A DNA stretch of 64,000 nucleotides from Rhodoferax sp. OV413 (GTDB lineage Bacteria; Pseudomonadota; Gammaproteobacteria; Burkholderiales; Burkholderiaceae_C): positions 176,995 through 240,994 of the forward strand of contig CAMAWD010000001.1 of NCBI GenBank assembly GCA_945861785.1, read 5' to 3'. This document shows, piece by piece, positions 8,121 through 16,971 of the stretch (within the stretch, counting starts at the first letter, position 1; each line of letters starts with the position of its first letter). Under the pieces are notes generated by a model that saw only the letters and a program-made list of their open reading frames with translations, did no database searches and had not been told where the DNA came from. The translations under genes were made by a program, and so were the position numbers.

Positions 8121-9488
8121 TCAGGGCGACGATGCCAGGGTGTAGAGCGGCTCCGGGCTGGCGCTCGTCGCCTGGCCCAGCGCTTCGGCCGCAGCGTCGG
8201 CGTAGGGTGCTGGCCAGCCGAAGATGGCGCTCGCCTGTTCGCAGCGCCGGCGCAAGTGCTTCTTGTCAGCCCCGCCGAGGTGGATGATCGCGTAGCGGTA
8301 ACTGCCCAGCCATTTGAAGTCGCGTTGCATCGATCCGCGCGGCTTGGGGAACTCCAGCAGCATTCCGTCGGGGAAGTCTTGTGCAAAAGTTTCACGCTGC
8401 TGCTGCTCTGGCATACACACGGCCGTGTCCGGGCTGAATATGCGGTAGACGAAACTCGATGCCGCGCCGGCCACGGGATTCGCACGGGGCAGCAGCCCGG
8501 GGTCGCGACCCCATGCGAGTTCGAGCGCCATGCGGTGCAGGTCGATACCCTCGACGCGCTGGTACAGATCGGAAAACTGCGGCGCCATGCGGGGGTTGAA
8601 CTCGATCACCGACAACTTGCCGCTGGCCGGGTCATGGAAGAACTCCATGTTGAACATGCCATTCGTGAAACCAACGGCGGTCAGGAACTTGCGCGCCACT
8701 TCCAGTGCCTGCGCATGCACCGGCTTTTGCAGGCCGCTGGGGTATTCGAAACGCATGAACGCGTCGGTGCCCGGGTACATGACGGCCTGCACCACGCCGA
8801 TTTCATGCACGGCACCATCGAACACATACCCATCCAGGTTGTATTGCGGCGCCTTCACCGGCTGCTCCAGCAGCAAACGGTGCGCGGTGCCGGCTTGCGG
8901 CAGGCGTTTGCGCACGATCTGTTCGAACGGCTCCACCAGGTGGCGGATGACCCACAACTCCCATGCACCAAAGCGGGTGTGCGCCTGCAGTGCGTCGCGG
9001 TCTGGCACGTTGGCCGCCAGCACCGAAAACGCCGCCTTGACGGGTTTCACGAAGGCCGGGTAGGTGAGCCCTTCCGGCACCGGCTCGCCGTAAGCGGCCT
9101 CGAGACTCGCAAAGGGTATGTTGGCCCCGGGGCAGACCTGCTCCAGGACCTGGCGTGCGTACAGCTTGTGCTGGCATGCCAGGATGGCCTCGACCGGGGT
9201 GCCTGGCCAGCCCATGCGTTCGGCCAGCAATGCGGCTGCAAGGGCGCCGAACTGCTCGTGGTTCGATACCACGGCTTTCCAGCCAGCGCGCCGCGCGCGC
9301 CGTTCCAGCCGGTCCACGAAGCGCTGCATGTTGAACCACACCAGGCGGGCATTGCTCGGAAACGAAAAGAGATCGAAACCCTCGCTGTCGAAAGAGAAGT
9401 GGTCTTGCCAGCGGGCAAACCCCGTCTGGTCCCAGTCGTAGTTGAACAGCACCAGGGTGCGGCCGCAATCTCTAGCGGCCGGTGTCAT
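8121..9488 (-). CDS. ATP-grasp domain protein
   Basis: This is a 455-residue protein with the ATP-grasp arrangement. A pre-ATP-grasp region ends near VEAILACQHKLYARQVLEQV. It is followed by the lysine strand YPAFVKPVKAAFSV and the metal-binding end NGMFNMEFFHD...KLSVIEFNPRM, with conserved E and N. Such enzymes ligate a carboxylate to an amine or thiol using ATP; the substrate is unknown. It overlaps the upstream DUF547 gene by 17 bp and is the third gene of an operon led by the TVP38-reductase fusion. Confidence 0.82.
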   Translation of the reverse strand: MTPAARDCGRTLVLFNYDWDQTGFARWQDHFSFDSEGFDLFSFPSNARLVWFNMQRFVDRLERRARRAGWKAVVSNHEQFGALAAALLAERMGWPGTPVEAILACQHKLYARQVLEQVCPGANIPFASLEAAYGEPVPEGLTYPAFVKPVKAAFSVLAANVPDRDALQAHTRFGAWELWVIRHLVEPFEQIVRKRLPQAGTAHRLLLEQPVKAPQYNLDGYVFDGAVHEIGVVQAVMYPGTDAFMRFEYPSGLQKPVHAQALEVARKFLTAVGFTNGMFNMEFFHDPASGKLSVIEFNPRMAPQFSDLYQRVEGIDLHRMALELAWGRDPGLLPRANPVAGAASSFVYRIFSPDTAVCMPEQQQRETFAQDFPDGMLLEFPKPRGSMQRDFKWLGSYRYAIIHLGGADKKHLRRRCEQASAIFGWPAPYADAAAEALGQATSASPEPLYTLASSP

Positions 9489-10293
9489 TCAGTGACCAGT
9501 CGTAGTCCAGGTGGGAGACGCTGACAGAGCCGGCCTTGAGCTTCTCGCGGTCGGCGGGTGCGTCGGCCAGTTGCTCGGCATACCGCGCCAGCAGGTCGTC
9601 GATCTTGTGAAAACCTTTGTGGCCTTTTTCGAAGTCTTCGCGGAACCATTTGAAGATGGAGCTGATTTCGGCTTTGCCATTGGCATAACGGTTGCGCGTG
9701 TGGTCGCCCATGAAACGCAGCATGCCGTCATCGAGTTGTGCATCGAGGCGCGCCAGGGTAAAGGCCTCCGGGCGCAGGGCGGGGCAGCCGATGGACGCGC
9801 AATTGACTGCGCCATGCACCCGAGGATCGGCATATTTGGGGCGCAACTGCTCGTGTTCGATCCAGTCGAGGTTGCGTTCTTCGTCGAGCAGGCGAAAGAA
9901 CTTCTTCTTCCAGGGGCTCTGGACGATGCTGCCGAGGTCCTTGATGGACTTGAGGTCGGGGTATTTGGTGAGGATCAGTTCAACCGTGAACCCGTTGTAG
10001 GCATTGATCAGGAACACCATCTGCTGCTCGCGGCTAAGCGTGGCGAACGCGCCGGCCGATACGCCCGACCATTCGGCGAGCACCTTTTTCAACACGGCGC
10101 GATCGGCCAGAAAACCCTTGTAATCCACCCGCGACTGTTTGTTGTCGGGCAACCAACGCACGTGTTTCTTCAGCAGTGCGTCCCAGGCGGCGTAGGTCAG
10201 GTCGAGAGCGGCCGGGGCCTGTGCCTGGCTGCCGCGCGCCAACCAGGGGGCGGCGGTTGCGGCCAGCAGGCCCAGCAAGTCACGTCGTTGCAT
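9472..10293 (-). CDS. DUF547 protein, probably exported
   Basis: This is a DUF547 family protein of 273 residues. The conserved core is visible: LINAYNGFTVELILTKYPDLKS is close to the family signature, as are VHGAVNCASIGCPALR and a C-terminal SHLDYDWSLN. The N-terminus QRRDLLGLLAATAAPWLARG has a twin arginine and a hydrophobic stretch ending AQA, fitting Tat or Sec export. The start at 10293 is chosen because the in-frame upstream part lies in the preceding gene's spacer and is not signal-like. The biochemical role of DUF547 is not established. Confidence 0.85.
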   Translation of the reverse strand: MQRRDLLGLLAATAAPWLARGSQAQAPAALDLTYAAWDALLKKHVRWLPDNKQSRVDYKGFLADRAVLKKVLAEWSGVSAGAFATLSREQQMVFLINAYNGFTVELILTKYPDLKSIKDLGSIVQSPWKKKFFRLLDEERNLDWIEHEQLRPKYADPRVHGAVNCASIGCPALRPEAFTLARLDAQLDDGMLRFMGDHTRNRYANGKAEISSIFKWFREDFEKGHKGFHKIDDLLARYAEQLADAPADREKLKAGSVSVSHLDYDWSLNDTGR

Positions 10294-10297
10294 TGTT

Positions 10298-12460
10298 TCA
10301 GTTCCTTTTCCAATCGTGGTATTTGCGTACCCATTCGAGCAAACGCACCGGTTGGTGGGCACGCTTCCATTCACCGGCCGCGTACTTGTTGGCCTCTGAG
10401 AGAGTCGGGTAGGTGTGGATGGTTCCCAGGATCTTGTTCATGCCCAGGCCGTGTTTCATGGCCAGCACGTATTCCGCCAGCAGGTCGCCGGCATGCACCC
10501 CGACGATGGTGGCGCCCAGTATGCGGTCCTTGCCTGGCACGGTGAGGACCTTGACGAAACCGTGCGCCTCGCTGTCGGCGATCGCGCGGTCGAGGTCGTC
10601 GATGCCGTATTTCACCACTTCATAGGGTATACCCTGCTCCTTGGCTTCCTGTTCGTTCAAACCCACCCGTGCCACCTCCGGGTCGATGAACGTCGCCCAC
10701 GGGATCACCGAATAGTCGGCCTTGAACTTCTTGAAGTCACCGAACAACGCATTGACGGCGGCATACCAGGCCTGGTGCGCAGCCGTGTGGGTGAACTGGT
10801 AGGGCCCGGCCACGTCTCCGGCGGCATAGATGTTGGGGTAGAGCGTCTGCAGGTATTCGTTGGTCTCTACCGTGCGCTGGGTCGGGATGCCGAGTTCTTC
10901 CAGTCCGTAGCCCGACAGGCGCGCCACCCGGCCCACAGCGCAAATGAGTGCGTCGAACCCGATCCGGTGCTCCTGCCCTGCGTGTTCCACGATGAGCACT
11001 TTGCTGTCGCCGGTTTTCTCGCAGCGCAGCGCCTTGTGGCCGGTGAGCACCTTGACCCCATCGGCCTGCAGCGCAGCTTTCGCCAGTTCCGAAACCTCCG
11101 GGTCTTCGCGCACCATGATGCGCGGGCCCATTTCGACCTGCGTGACTTCGGCGCCAAGCCGTGCAAAGGCCTGCGACAGCTCACAACCGATCGGCCCGCC
11201 GCCCAGCACCACCATGCGCCGGGGCAGGTCGTCGAGCTGCGCGAACACGTCCCACAGGTTGTCGCTAGTGACATAACCCACATCGTCCAGCCCCGGCAGT
11301 GGCGGCACGAACGGCCGCGCGCCGGCAGCAATCACGATGTTGCGGGTTGTGAGGACTTGGGTGCCACCGCCGTTCAGCGTGATTTCGACCGTCCAGGGGT
11401 TCACGATGCGGGCATGGCCGAGCACGACGTCCACGCCCAGGCCGGTAAAACGCCCGACGCTGTCATGCGGTGCGATCTCGGCGATCACATGGTGCACCCG
11501 GGCCATCACTTCGCGGAAACTGAAACGGGTGGTGGACGTGGCCAGGCCGTATTTGGCCGAATGCAGGATCTGGTGGCGCAACTTGGCCGTGCGGATGAGC
11601 GCCTTGCTGGGAATACAGCCAAAATTGAGGCAATCACCGCCCATCTTGTGCGATTCCACCAGCGTGACCCGGGCCTTGACGGCTGCGCCGATCAAGGCCG
11701 TGACCAAGCCACCGGCGCCAGCCCCGATGACGACCAGATTGCGGTCGAAGGTCTTGGGGCGCACGCCAGCCCAGCGCGCATAGACCTTGCGGCGTTTGAC
11801 GGCATCGACGATCTTTTTCGTGGCGAGGGGAAATATGCCCAGAAGAACAAACGCACCGATGAGACCCGGCGACGCGATGGCGCGCAGGGAATCCACCTTG
11901 GCCAATTCCGTTCCGGCGTAGACATAGACGCCCGTGCCGGCAAACATGCCCAACTGGCTGACCCAGAAGTAGGTCCAGGTCTTCATCCGTGTCAGCCCCA
12001 TCAGCAAATTGAGCACGAAGAAGGGCATGGCCGGAATCAGTCGCAAGGTGAACAGGTAAAAGGCGCCGTCCCGCTCGACACCCTTGTTGACCTCGGCAAG
12101 GCGCTTTCCAAATCGTTTTTCGATGCTGTCGCGCAGGATCGTGCGGGCCGCCAGCATGGCCAGGGTGGCGCCAAAGGTGGAGGCAAACGACACCACGACC
12201 GTGCCCCACACAAGGCCGAACACCGCACCGCCGGCCAGTGTCAGGATGACAGCGCCGGGCAGCGACAAAGCCGTCACCGCCACATACAGCACGAAATACA
12301 CGGACAGGACCAGCGCCGGTTGCTGCGCGTAATAGGCGACGAATTCGTTCTGGCTTTGCTTGAGGTAGGCGAGGCTGAAATAGTGACCAAGGTCGAACGC
12401 GAGGAACGCCGCAACACCGGCGGCGAGCAACACGAGGATCAGCAGTTTCTTGTGACTCAC
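10298..12460 (-). CDS. TVP38/DedA-like membrane domain fused to a mercuric-reductase-like flavoprotein
   Basis: Residues 1 to about 220 form a TVP38/TMEM64 (SNARE-associated, DedA-like) membrane domain with several hydrophobic spans and the motif region GAVFGLVWGTVVVSFASTFG. From about residue 240 a class-I pyridine nucleotide-disulfide oxidoreductase follows. It has FAD site VVIGAGAGGLVTALIGAA, redox pair C277-x4-C282 (GGDCLNFGCIPSK), NAD site VVLGGGPIGCELSQAFARLG, GDVAG, and a C-terminal dimer domain ending in HTYPTLSEANKYA. The fused protein has 720 residues. The order TVP38-reductase, DUF547, ATP-grasp suggests an envelope redox or lipid-modifying system; this is inference. Confidence 0.88.
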   Translation of the reverse strand: MSHKKLLILVLLAAGVAAFLAFDLGHYFSLAYLKQSQNEFVAYYAQQPALVLSVYFVLYVAVTALSLPGAVILTLAGGAVFGLVWGTVVVSFASTFGATLAMLAARTILRDSIEKRFGKRLAEVNKGVERDGAFYLFTLRLIPAMPFFVLNLLMGLTRMKTWTYFWVSQLGMFAGTGVYVYAGTELAKVDSLRAIASPGLIGAFVLLGIFPLATKKIVDAVKRRKVYARWAGVRPKTFDRNLVVIGAGAGGLVTALIGAAVKARVTLVESHKMGGDCLNFGCIPSKALIRTAKLRHQILHSAKYGLATSTTRFSFREVMARVHHVIAEIAPHDSVGRFTGLGVDVVLGHARIVNPWTVEITLNGGGTQVLTTRNIVIAAGARPFVPPLPGLDDVGYVTSDNLWDVFAQLDDLPRRMVVLGGGPIGCELSQAFARLGAEVTQVEMGPRIMVREDPEVSELAKAALQADGVKVLTGHKALRCEKTGDSKVLIVEHAGQEHRIGFDALICAVGRVARLSGYGLEELGIPTQRTVETNEYLQTLYPNIYAAGDVAGPYQFTHTAAHQAWYAAVNALFGDFKKFKADYSVIPWATFIDPEVARVGLNEQEAKEQGIPYEVVKYGIDDLDRAIADSEAHGFVKVLTVPGKDRILGATIVGVHAGDLLAEYVLAMKHGLGMNKILGTIHTYPTLSEANKYAAGEWKRAHQPVRLLEWVRKYHDWKRN

Positions 12461-12611
12461 GGGGTTATCCTGGGTTTCGGACTGGGCGATAGGGCCGGTG
12501 CCAATGGCAGGCCGGGCTTATCCATGGGTCGATTGCATGCGCCGATTCTTACATTTGTCGCGGGGATTGCACGCTGGCGGCACTGGCGGCACTGGTGACC
12601 GCCGCCGTGCC

Positions 12612-13346
12612 TCAGGGGGCGAGGGTGACATCTCCCACGAACCCCAGGCTTTGACCGCCAGTGTTGTCGGCATCCGCACCGACTGCCAGCGCCAGCAAGG
12701 CAGGCACCGCCGTGGCCTCGTGGCCGAAGGCGCGCAGGAAGTCGCCGGCCAGGTTGCGCTCGATGGACATCCACTTGCCAGGTTGCGCCGGGCCACTGCT
12801 GACCACCAGGTAACGCACCCGTGCGCTGAATGCGTTGGCCACCATGCTTCCGACTGGCAAAAACCGGTCCCACACGTAACACAGCGTGGCGGCGGGCAGG
12901 GGTTCGCCTGAGATGCTGCGCGCCATGCGCATCTTGGTGCGTTCGGCCAGACCCAATCCATCCAGAGGCATGTCGAACAGGGCACAGACCTTGAGCGCAA
13001 CATCGTCGCCGGATTTGCTGGAAAGGTCGCTGTCCTGCAGGCCGCGCTCCAGCATCCAGCCCCAGTGCAGCAGCGTGTCCGGGCCGGGCCGCCGCCCCCG
13101 GACGTCGAACACCAGGTTGCCGTACGACGCGTTTGTCGCCACCCGCAACACCGGCCGGCTTTCGACCGCCACGATCGCGAATTGCGTGAGCTGCGACTTT
13201 TGCCCGGGCAATCCGGCGATGCGCCAGGGCGGCGCGACCGCGCCGGCCGCCATGGCCGAAAAGGCCGGTACAGGCATGCCTTGTGCCCAGGCGGAGCCGG
13301 CGAGCAGGACGAAGGGCAGACAGCGCCAAAATGAAACCACGGCCAT
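12612..13346 (-). CDS. DUF3047 exported protein
   Basis: This is a 244-residue protein with a signal peptide (about residues 1-21, ending AWA|Q). The DUF3047 core is recognisable: VLRVATNASYGNLVFDV, LHWGWMLERGL, KSGDDVALKVCALFDMP, LPAATLCYVWD and the C-terminal VGADADNTG. The family function is unknown, although a sugar- or lipid-binding fold has been suggested from its shape. It lies about 150 bp upstream of the TVP38 fusion on the same strand and may be co-transcribed with it. Confidence 0.82.
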   Translation of the reverse strand: MAVVSFWRCLPFVLLAGSAWAQGMPVPAFSAMAAGAVAPPWRIAGLPGQKSQLTQFAIVAVESRPVLRVATNASYGNLVFDVRGRRPGPDTLLHWGWMLERGLQDSDLSSKSGDDVALKVCALFDMPLDGLGLAERTKMRMARSISGEPLPAATLCYVWDRFLPVGSMVANAFSARVRYLVVSSGPAQPGKWMSIERNLAGDFLRAFGHEATAVPALLALAVGADADNTGGQSLGFVGDVTLAP

Positions 13347-13381
13347 GTGTTGACTATAGGAGGTCCGGCGGTCGTCCGGAC

Positions 13382-13699
13382 GTGTTGGCGTTTGGCCACC
13401 ATGCCCGGCACGCCAAAACCCGTTGCCACGACCTGAAACGCCTGCTCAAGCGCGGCCGCACCAGCCTGATGATCGGCCTGGCGTTTGTTGCCGCGTGTTT
13501 GCTCGGGGCCGAGGCCATCGGCAAGCTGCAGGGCAGCCCCGTATTGATGGTGGCGCGTGAGAGCCTGCTGATCGTCGGCTGGGTGGCAATGTGGCGTCCG
13601 CTGGAGATATTCCTGTATGACTGGTGGCCACTGGCGCGCTGGATCCGGGTGTACCGCAACCTCAGCCACGCCCATGTGCACGTGGTGCAGGGCAAATAG
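13382..13699 (+). CDS. Small conserved membrane protein, possibly 5'-truncated
   Basis: The reading frame encodes two strong hydrophobic helices (SLMIGLAFVAACLLGAEAIG and LLIVGWVAMWRPLEIFLYDW), then a basic C-terminus. Related bacterial hypothetical proteins are longer at the N-terminus, as I recall them, so this copy may be truncated. No ATG fits; a GTG at 13382 preceded by AGGAGG (13358-13363, rather far) is the best start. The frame stays open further upstream, into the antisense of the DUF3047 gene. No function is assigned. Confidence 0.5.
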   Translation: MLAFGHHARHAKTRCHDLKRLLKRGRTSLMIGLAFVAACLLGAEAIGKLQGSPVLMVARESLLIVGWVAMWRPLEIFLYDWWPLARWIRVYRNLSHAHVHVVQGK

Positions 13700-13725
13700 C
13701 CGCCGCTGCCTGCTACGCTATCGGC

Positions 13726-14643
13726 ATGCCTGACCGTCTGTTCAAAACCCCGCTGTGCCTTCCCCTGGGTGAGCCTTTGGTGGGGGCGCTGGCCCGGATG
13801 ACCGAGGCCATCGGCAGCGCCGACTGGTTCGACGCGGTGCTCAACCTGCTGGGCACCGTGTGTGCGATCGACTCCGGCGGTGCGATGGTCTACCACCGCG
13901 ACCAGCGGCCGCGGCGCATCCTGCACCGGTTCAACCCATCGGAGCGTGCGCTGCCCGAGGACGCCTACCTGTCCGGCCCCTATGTGCTCGATCCCCATTA
14001 CCAGTTGTTTGCCGCTGGTGGCCCCAATGGTGTGCACCGCTTGACCGACATCGCGCCGGACGATTTTTTCCAGAGCGAGTATTACCGCGTGTTCTATTCG
14101 CAGATCGGCCTGTCGGATTCGATCGAGCTGTTGTGGCGCATCGACGACAACAGCGCGCTCAATATTTTCATCGAGCGCAGCATCCGCAACGCCAAATTCC
14201 AGGATGCCGACATGGTGGCGATCGGCATCGTTTTGCCGATCATCTTTGCCTCTGCGGCGAAGCACCACGAACTCACAGCCGCTGCGTCGCGCCGAGACTC
14301 CGACAAGCTGACGCACCGCAAGGTGCAAAGCACGATCGAGAACTTCGCCAGTTCGCTGCTGACACAACGCGAGCGCCAGGTGCTGTTCTACATGATCAGC
14401 GGCTACTCCTCGGCGCTGACCGCGCAGCGCCTGACCACGTCGGAGGGAACGATCAAGATCCACCGCAAGAACATCTACCGCAAGCTCGACATCGGCTCGC
14501 AGGCGGAACTTTTCTCGCTGTTCATCAACTGCATCCCGTTTGCCATGCCCGAGGCACCCGTGGACCCGTTGCAGACCTACCAGAACACGCCATTGGGCGC
14601 GCGCAACATGTCGCTGCTCGATGTGGCGCCGCTGAAGGCCTGA
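13726..14643 (+). CDS. LuxR-family transcriptional regulator
   Basis: This is a 305-residue protein. The C-terminal LuxR/GerE helix-turn-helix lies at about residues 210-268 (LLTQRERQVLFYMISGYSSA, TSEGTIKIHRKNIYRKLDI). The N-terminal ~200 residues are a GAF-like sensory part with no recognised ligand motif. The open frame runs upstream, but the ATG at 13726 gives a sensible start after the preceding stop. A 38-residue tail after the DNA-binding domain is unusual, since LuxR domains usually end the protein. Confidence 0.82.
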   Translation: MPDRLFKTPLCLPLGEPLVGALARMTEAIGSADWFDAVLNLLGTVCAIDSGGAMVYHRDQRPRRILHRFNPSERALPEDAYLSGPYVLDPHYQLFAAGGPNGVHRLTDIAPDDFFQSEYYRVFYSQIGLSDSIELLWRIDDNSALNIFIERSIRNAKFQDADMVAIGIVLPIIFASAAKHHELTAAASRRDSDKLTHRKVQSTIENFASSLLTQRERQVLFYMISGYSSALTAQRLTTSEGTIKIHRKNIYRKLDIGSQAELFSLFINCIPFAMPEAPVDPLQTYQNTPLGARNMSLLDVAPLKA

Positions 14644-14681
14644 GGGCGGAGCGCGCCTGAGCCAGACTGCAAACTGTTCCC

Positions 14682-15365
14682 ATGAAGCCATCTCCTTCCG
14701 GCACGGGCGTCACTGCCACCGACCCGATGGTCGCCTACTACAGGCGCCGCGCCGCGTATTACGAACGGGTCTACCACAAGCCCGAACGGCAGCCCGACCT
14801 GCGCGAGATGGAGGCCTGGACCACACGCACCTTCAGTGGCCGTCGCGTTCTGGAACTGGCCTGTGGCACGGGCTGGTGGACACCCCATGGCGCGCGCCAT
14901 GCGGAGCACTGGCTCGCCACCGACCTGAACCCGGAGACGATGGCCGTGGCGCGGCACAAGGCATTGCCGGCTTGTGTCGGCTTTGCGACGGTCGACGCCT
15001 ACACGCTGCAGGGGGTTGAGCAGGCGCTTGCGTTTGACGCAGCTTTCGCCGGCTGCTGGTGGAGCCACGTTCCGCTGCAACGGCTGCAAGCCTGGCTGGA
15101 ACTTCTGCACGCGCGACTGCCACCGGGTGCACGCGTGGTCTTTCTGGACAACAGCTTCGTTCAGACCAGCAACCTGCCAATCACGCGCAGGGACGCCGAT
15201 GGCAATACCTACCAGATGCGTTCCCTCGATGATGGCAGTGTGCACGAGGTGCTGAAGAACTTCCCCGCGCCAGCCGAGGTGCAGGCGGCGGCCGGACCGA
15301 GGGCCACGGACTTCACCTGGACCGCATGGACGCATTATTGGGCCGCGGCCTGGACGCTCACCTGA
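14682..15365 (+). CDS. Class I SAM-dependent methyltransferase
   Basis: This is a 227-residue protein. The SAM-binding motif I is VLELACGTGWW (about residues 56-66), followed by the acidic end of beta-2 in LATDLNPETM. Motif IV is around AFAGCWWSHVPL, and a post-motif region covers LPPGARVVFLDNSF. The methyl acceptor is unknown. It is 38 bp downstream of the LuxR gene and converges with the M81 peptidase gene, overlapping its 3' end by 8 bp. Confidence 0.85.
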   Translation: MKPSPSGTGVTATDPMVAYYRRRAAYYERVYHKPERQPDLREMEAWTTRTFSGRRVLELACGTGWWTPHGARHAEHWLATDLNPETMAVARHKALPACVGFATVDAYTLQGVEQALAFDAAFAGCWWSHVPLQRLQAWLELLHARLPPGARVVFLDNSFVQTSNLPITRRDADGNTYQMRSLDDGSVHEVLKNFPAPAEVQAAAGPRATDFTWTAWTHYWAAAWTLT

Positions 15366-16950
15366 CCGGCACCCCCGCCCCGATGGCTTTGGCCTGACTG
15401 GAAACCGGAATGTAGACGCCCCCATTGTTCGCGCGCAACCAGTCCGCAATGTCAATATCACGGTCCAGTGGAAACACCGGCCGTGGCACCTTGGCAAACG
15501 GCAGCACCGCATAGTCGACGGTGCACAGCGCCCCGCTGTCGCACACGATCACCTCGCCCGCGATGGGTTCGAACGCGGCGCGGAAGTGCTGCATCGACTT
15601 GAGCGCCACGATGCGTTTTTGCTCCGGCTCGATGCCGAAGGCCAGGAACTGCTGCAGGTCGAGCATCTGGGCCCGGATGCTCACCACCAGAATCTCGATG
15701 CCGTCCACCCGCACCACGGCAGTCGGACCCCAGGAGCGGTGCAGGCCGCCGATCATGGCGCCGCTGCCGATGTAGTTGCCTGTGGCGTGCAGTGACACCA
15801 GCGTGCAGGTCAGGGCCAGCGGGATGCCGCCGAAACGCGGGTCGGTCTTGCCACCCAGTTGGATCTGCACGCAGTCCCCAGGCGCGTGGCCCTGCAATTG
15901 GGCCACCGTCCCGGGGTCGACCATCGGCCCGAAACACGCGTCCGACACGCCGGCATCGAGCAGCGCCGCCAGCAGCGCGGTGGAGTCGCCGTAGGTGCCC
16001 CCGCCCGGGTTGTCGGCATAGTCGGCGACGATGATCGGGCCCTTCTTGTTGCCGGCCAGGTAGGCCTTGCACAGCGCGGCCGCCTGCGCCACCGTGTGGT
16101 ACTGGTTGATCGCCTCCAGGCGGTGTGCCCAGATGTCGTCGGCCAGTTCGCTGGCGAATGCCGTGTGGCGCGCCATGTCGCCCTGCGCGGTGACGGTGAC
16201 GCTGGTACCCACCTCGGCGATGTCGGCATTCGGAAAGGCGCCGTTGATGCTGACGGCGAACACGTCCGCTTGTTGTTCGTAGGCGCGGGCACGCTCCAGC
16301 CTTGGGAGCATCGGGCCGACGTCGGTTCGCCCGCCGTTGGCTTCCTCCAGCATCGGCCGGGTCACGCGCAAGGTCATCGGGTGGATCTCGCCCAGCATCG
16401 TGCGTTGCAGGATGTCGGCGGCATGGCGTGCGGCGACCCGCATGTCGGTGTGGGGGTAGGTCTTGAATGACACGATGATCTGCGCCAGGTCGCACATCGC
16501 ACGGCTGACGTTGGCGTGTGGGTCCAGCGTGATGCCGATCGGGATGTGGTGGCCCAGCACCGCGCGCAGGCGGCGCAGCAACTCGCCTTCGCCGTCGTCG
16601 CAGAAGTCGGGCACCATGGCGCCATGCAGGCCGAGCAGAACGCCGTGCAGCGGGCCTTTGTGGGCCTGCACTGCGGCAATGATCGGGGCTGTCAGTGCAT
16701 CGAAAGCCTCGCGCGTCACCGGCCCACCAGGCTGGGCGTGGGCGCTGAGCACGTGGGTCACGCTCCATCCGTAGGCACGCGCGGCATCAAGGAAGCCCGC
16801 CAGTTCGGTGTTGTTGTCCTTGCGCGCGGCAATTGCATCCTCACCCCACAGCAGGCCGCGTTCGGCAAAACTGGCGGAGTTCGTGGGCAACTTGCAGAAG
16901 GTGTTGGTTTCGTGCAGGAATTCGGCGCTCAGGACGTTGAATGTGGTCAT
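15358..16950 (-). CDS. M81 family metallopeptidase (MlrC-like)
   Basis: This is a 530-residue MlrC/M81 protein. The N-terminus FNVLSAEFLHETNTFCKLPT includes the typical HETNTF motif. The metal site region is present (GVLLGLHGAMV, ITLDPHANVS, FKTYPHTD), and the C-terminal half contains ADYADNPGGGTYGDST. Characterised MlrC hydrolyses linearised microcystin, but relatives adjoining peptide ABC genes are probably general peptidases. It lies 21 bp after two Opp/Dpp-type ATPase genes on the same strand. Confidence 0.87.
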   Translation of the reverse strand: MTTFNVLSAEFLHETNTFCKLPTNSASFAERGLLWGEDAIAARKDNNTELAGFLDAARAYGWSVTHVLSAHAQPGGPVTREAFDALTAPIIAAVQAHKGPLHGVLLGLHGAMVPDFCDDGEGELLRRLRAVLGHHIPIGITLDPHANVSRAMCDLAQIIVSFKTYPHTDMRVAARHAADILQRTMLGEIHPMTLRVTRPMLEEANGGRTDVGPMLPRLERARAYEQQADVFAVSINGAFPNADIAEVGTSVTVTAQGDMARHTAFASELADDIWAHRLEAINQYHTVAQAAALCKAYLAGNKKGPIIVADYADNPGGGTYGDSTALLAALLDAGVSDACFGPMVDPGTVAQLQGHAPGDCVQIQLGGKTDPRFGGIPLALTCTLVSLHATGNYIGSGAMIGGLHRSWGPTAVVRVDGIEILVVSIRAQMLDLQQFLAFGIEPEQKRIVALKSMQHFRAAFEPIAGEVIVCDSGALCTVDYAVLPFAKVPRPVFPLDRDIDIADWLRANNGGVYIPVSSQAKAIGAGVPVR

Positions 16951-16971
16951 GGATCTATGGGCTGCAGCCCG

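Noticed and set aside
10415..12598. 727-codon + strand frame opposite the TVP38-reductase fusion
   Set aside because: Histidine- and arginine-rich antisense shadow. The - strand encodes unmistakable FAD, NAD and redox motifs.
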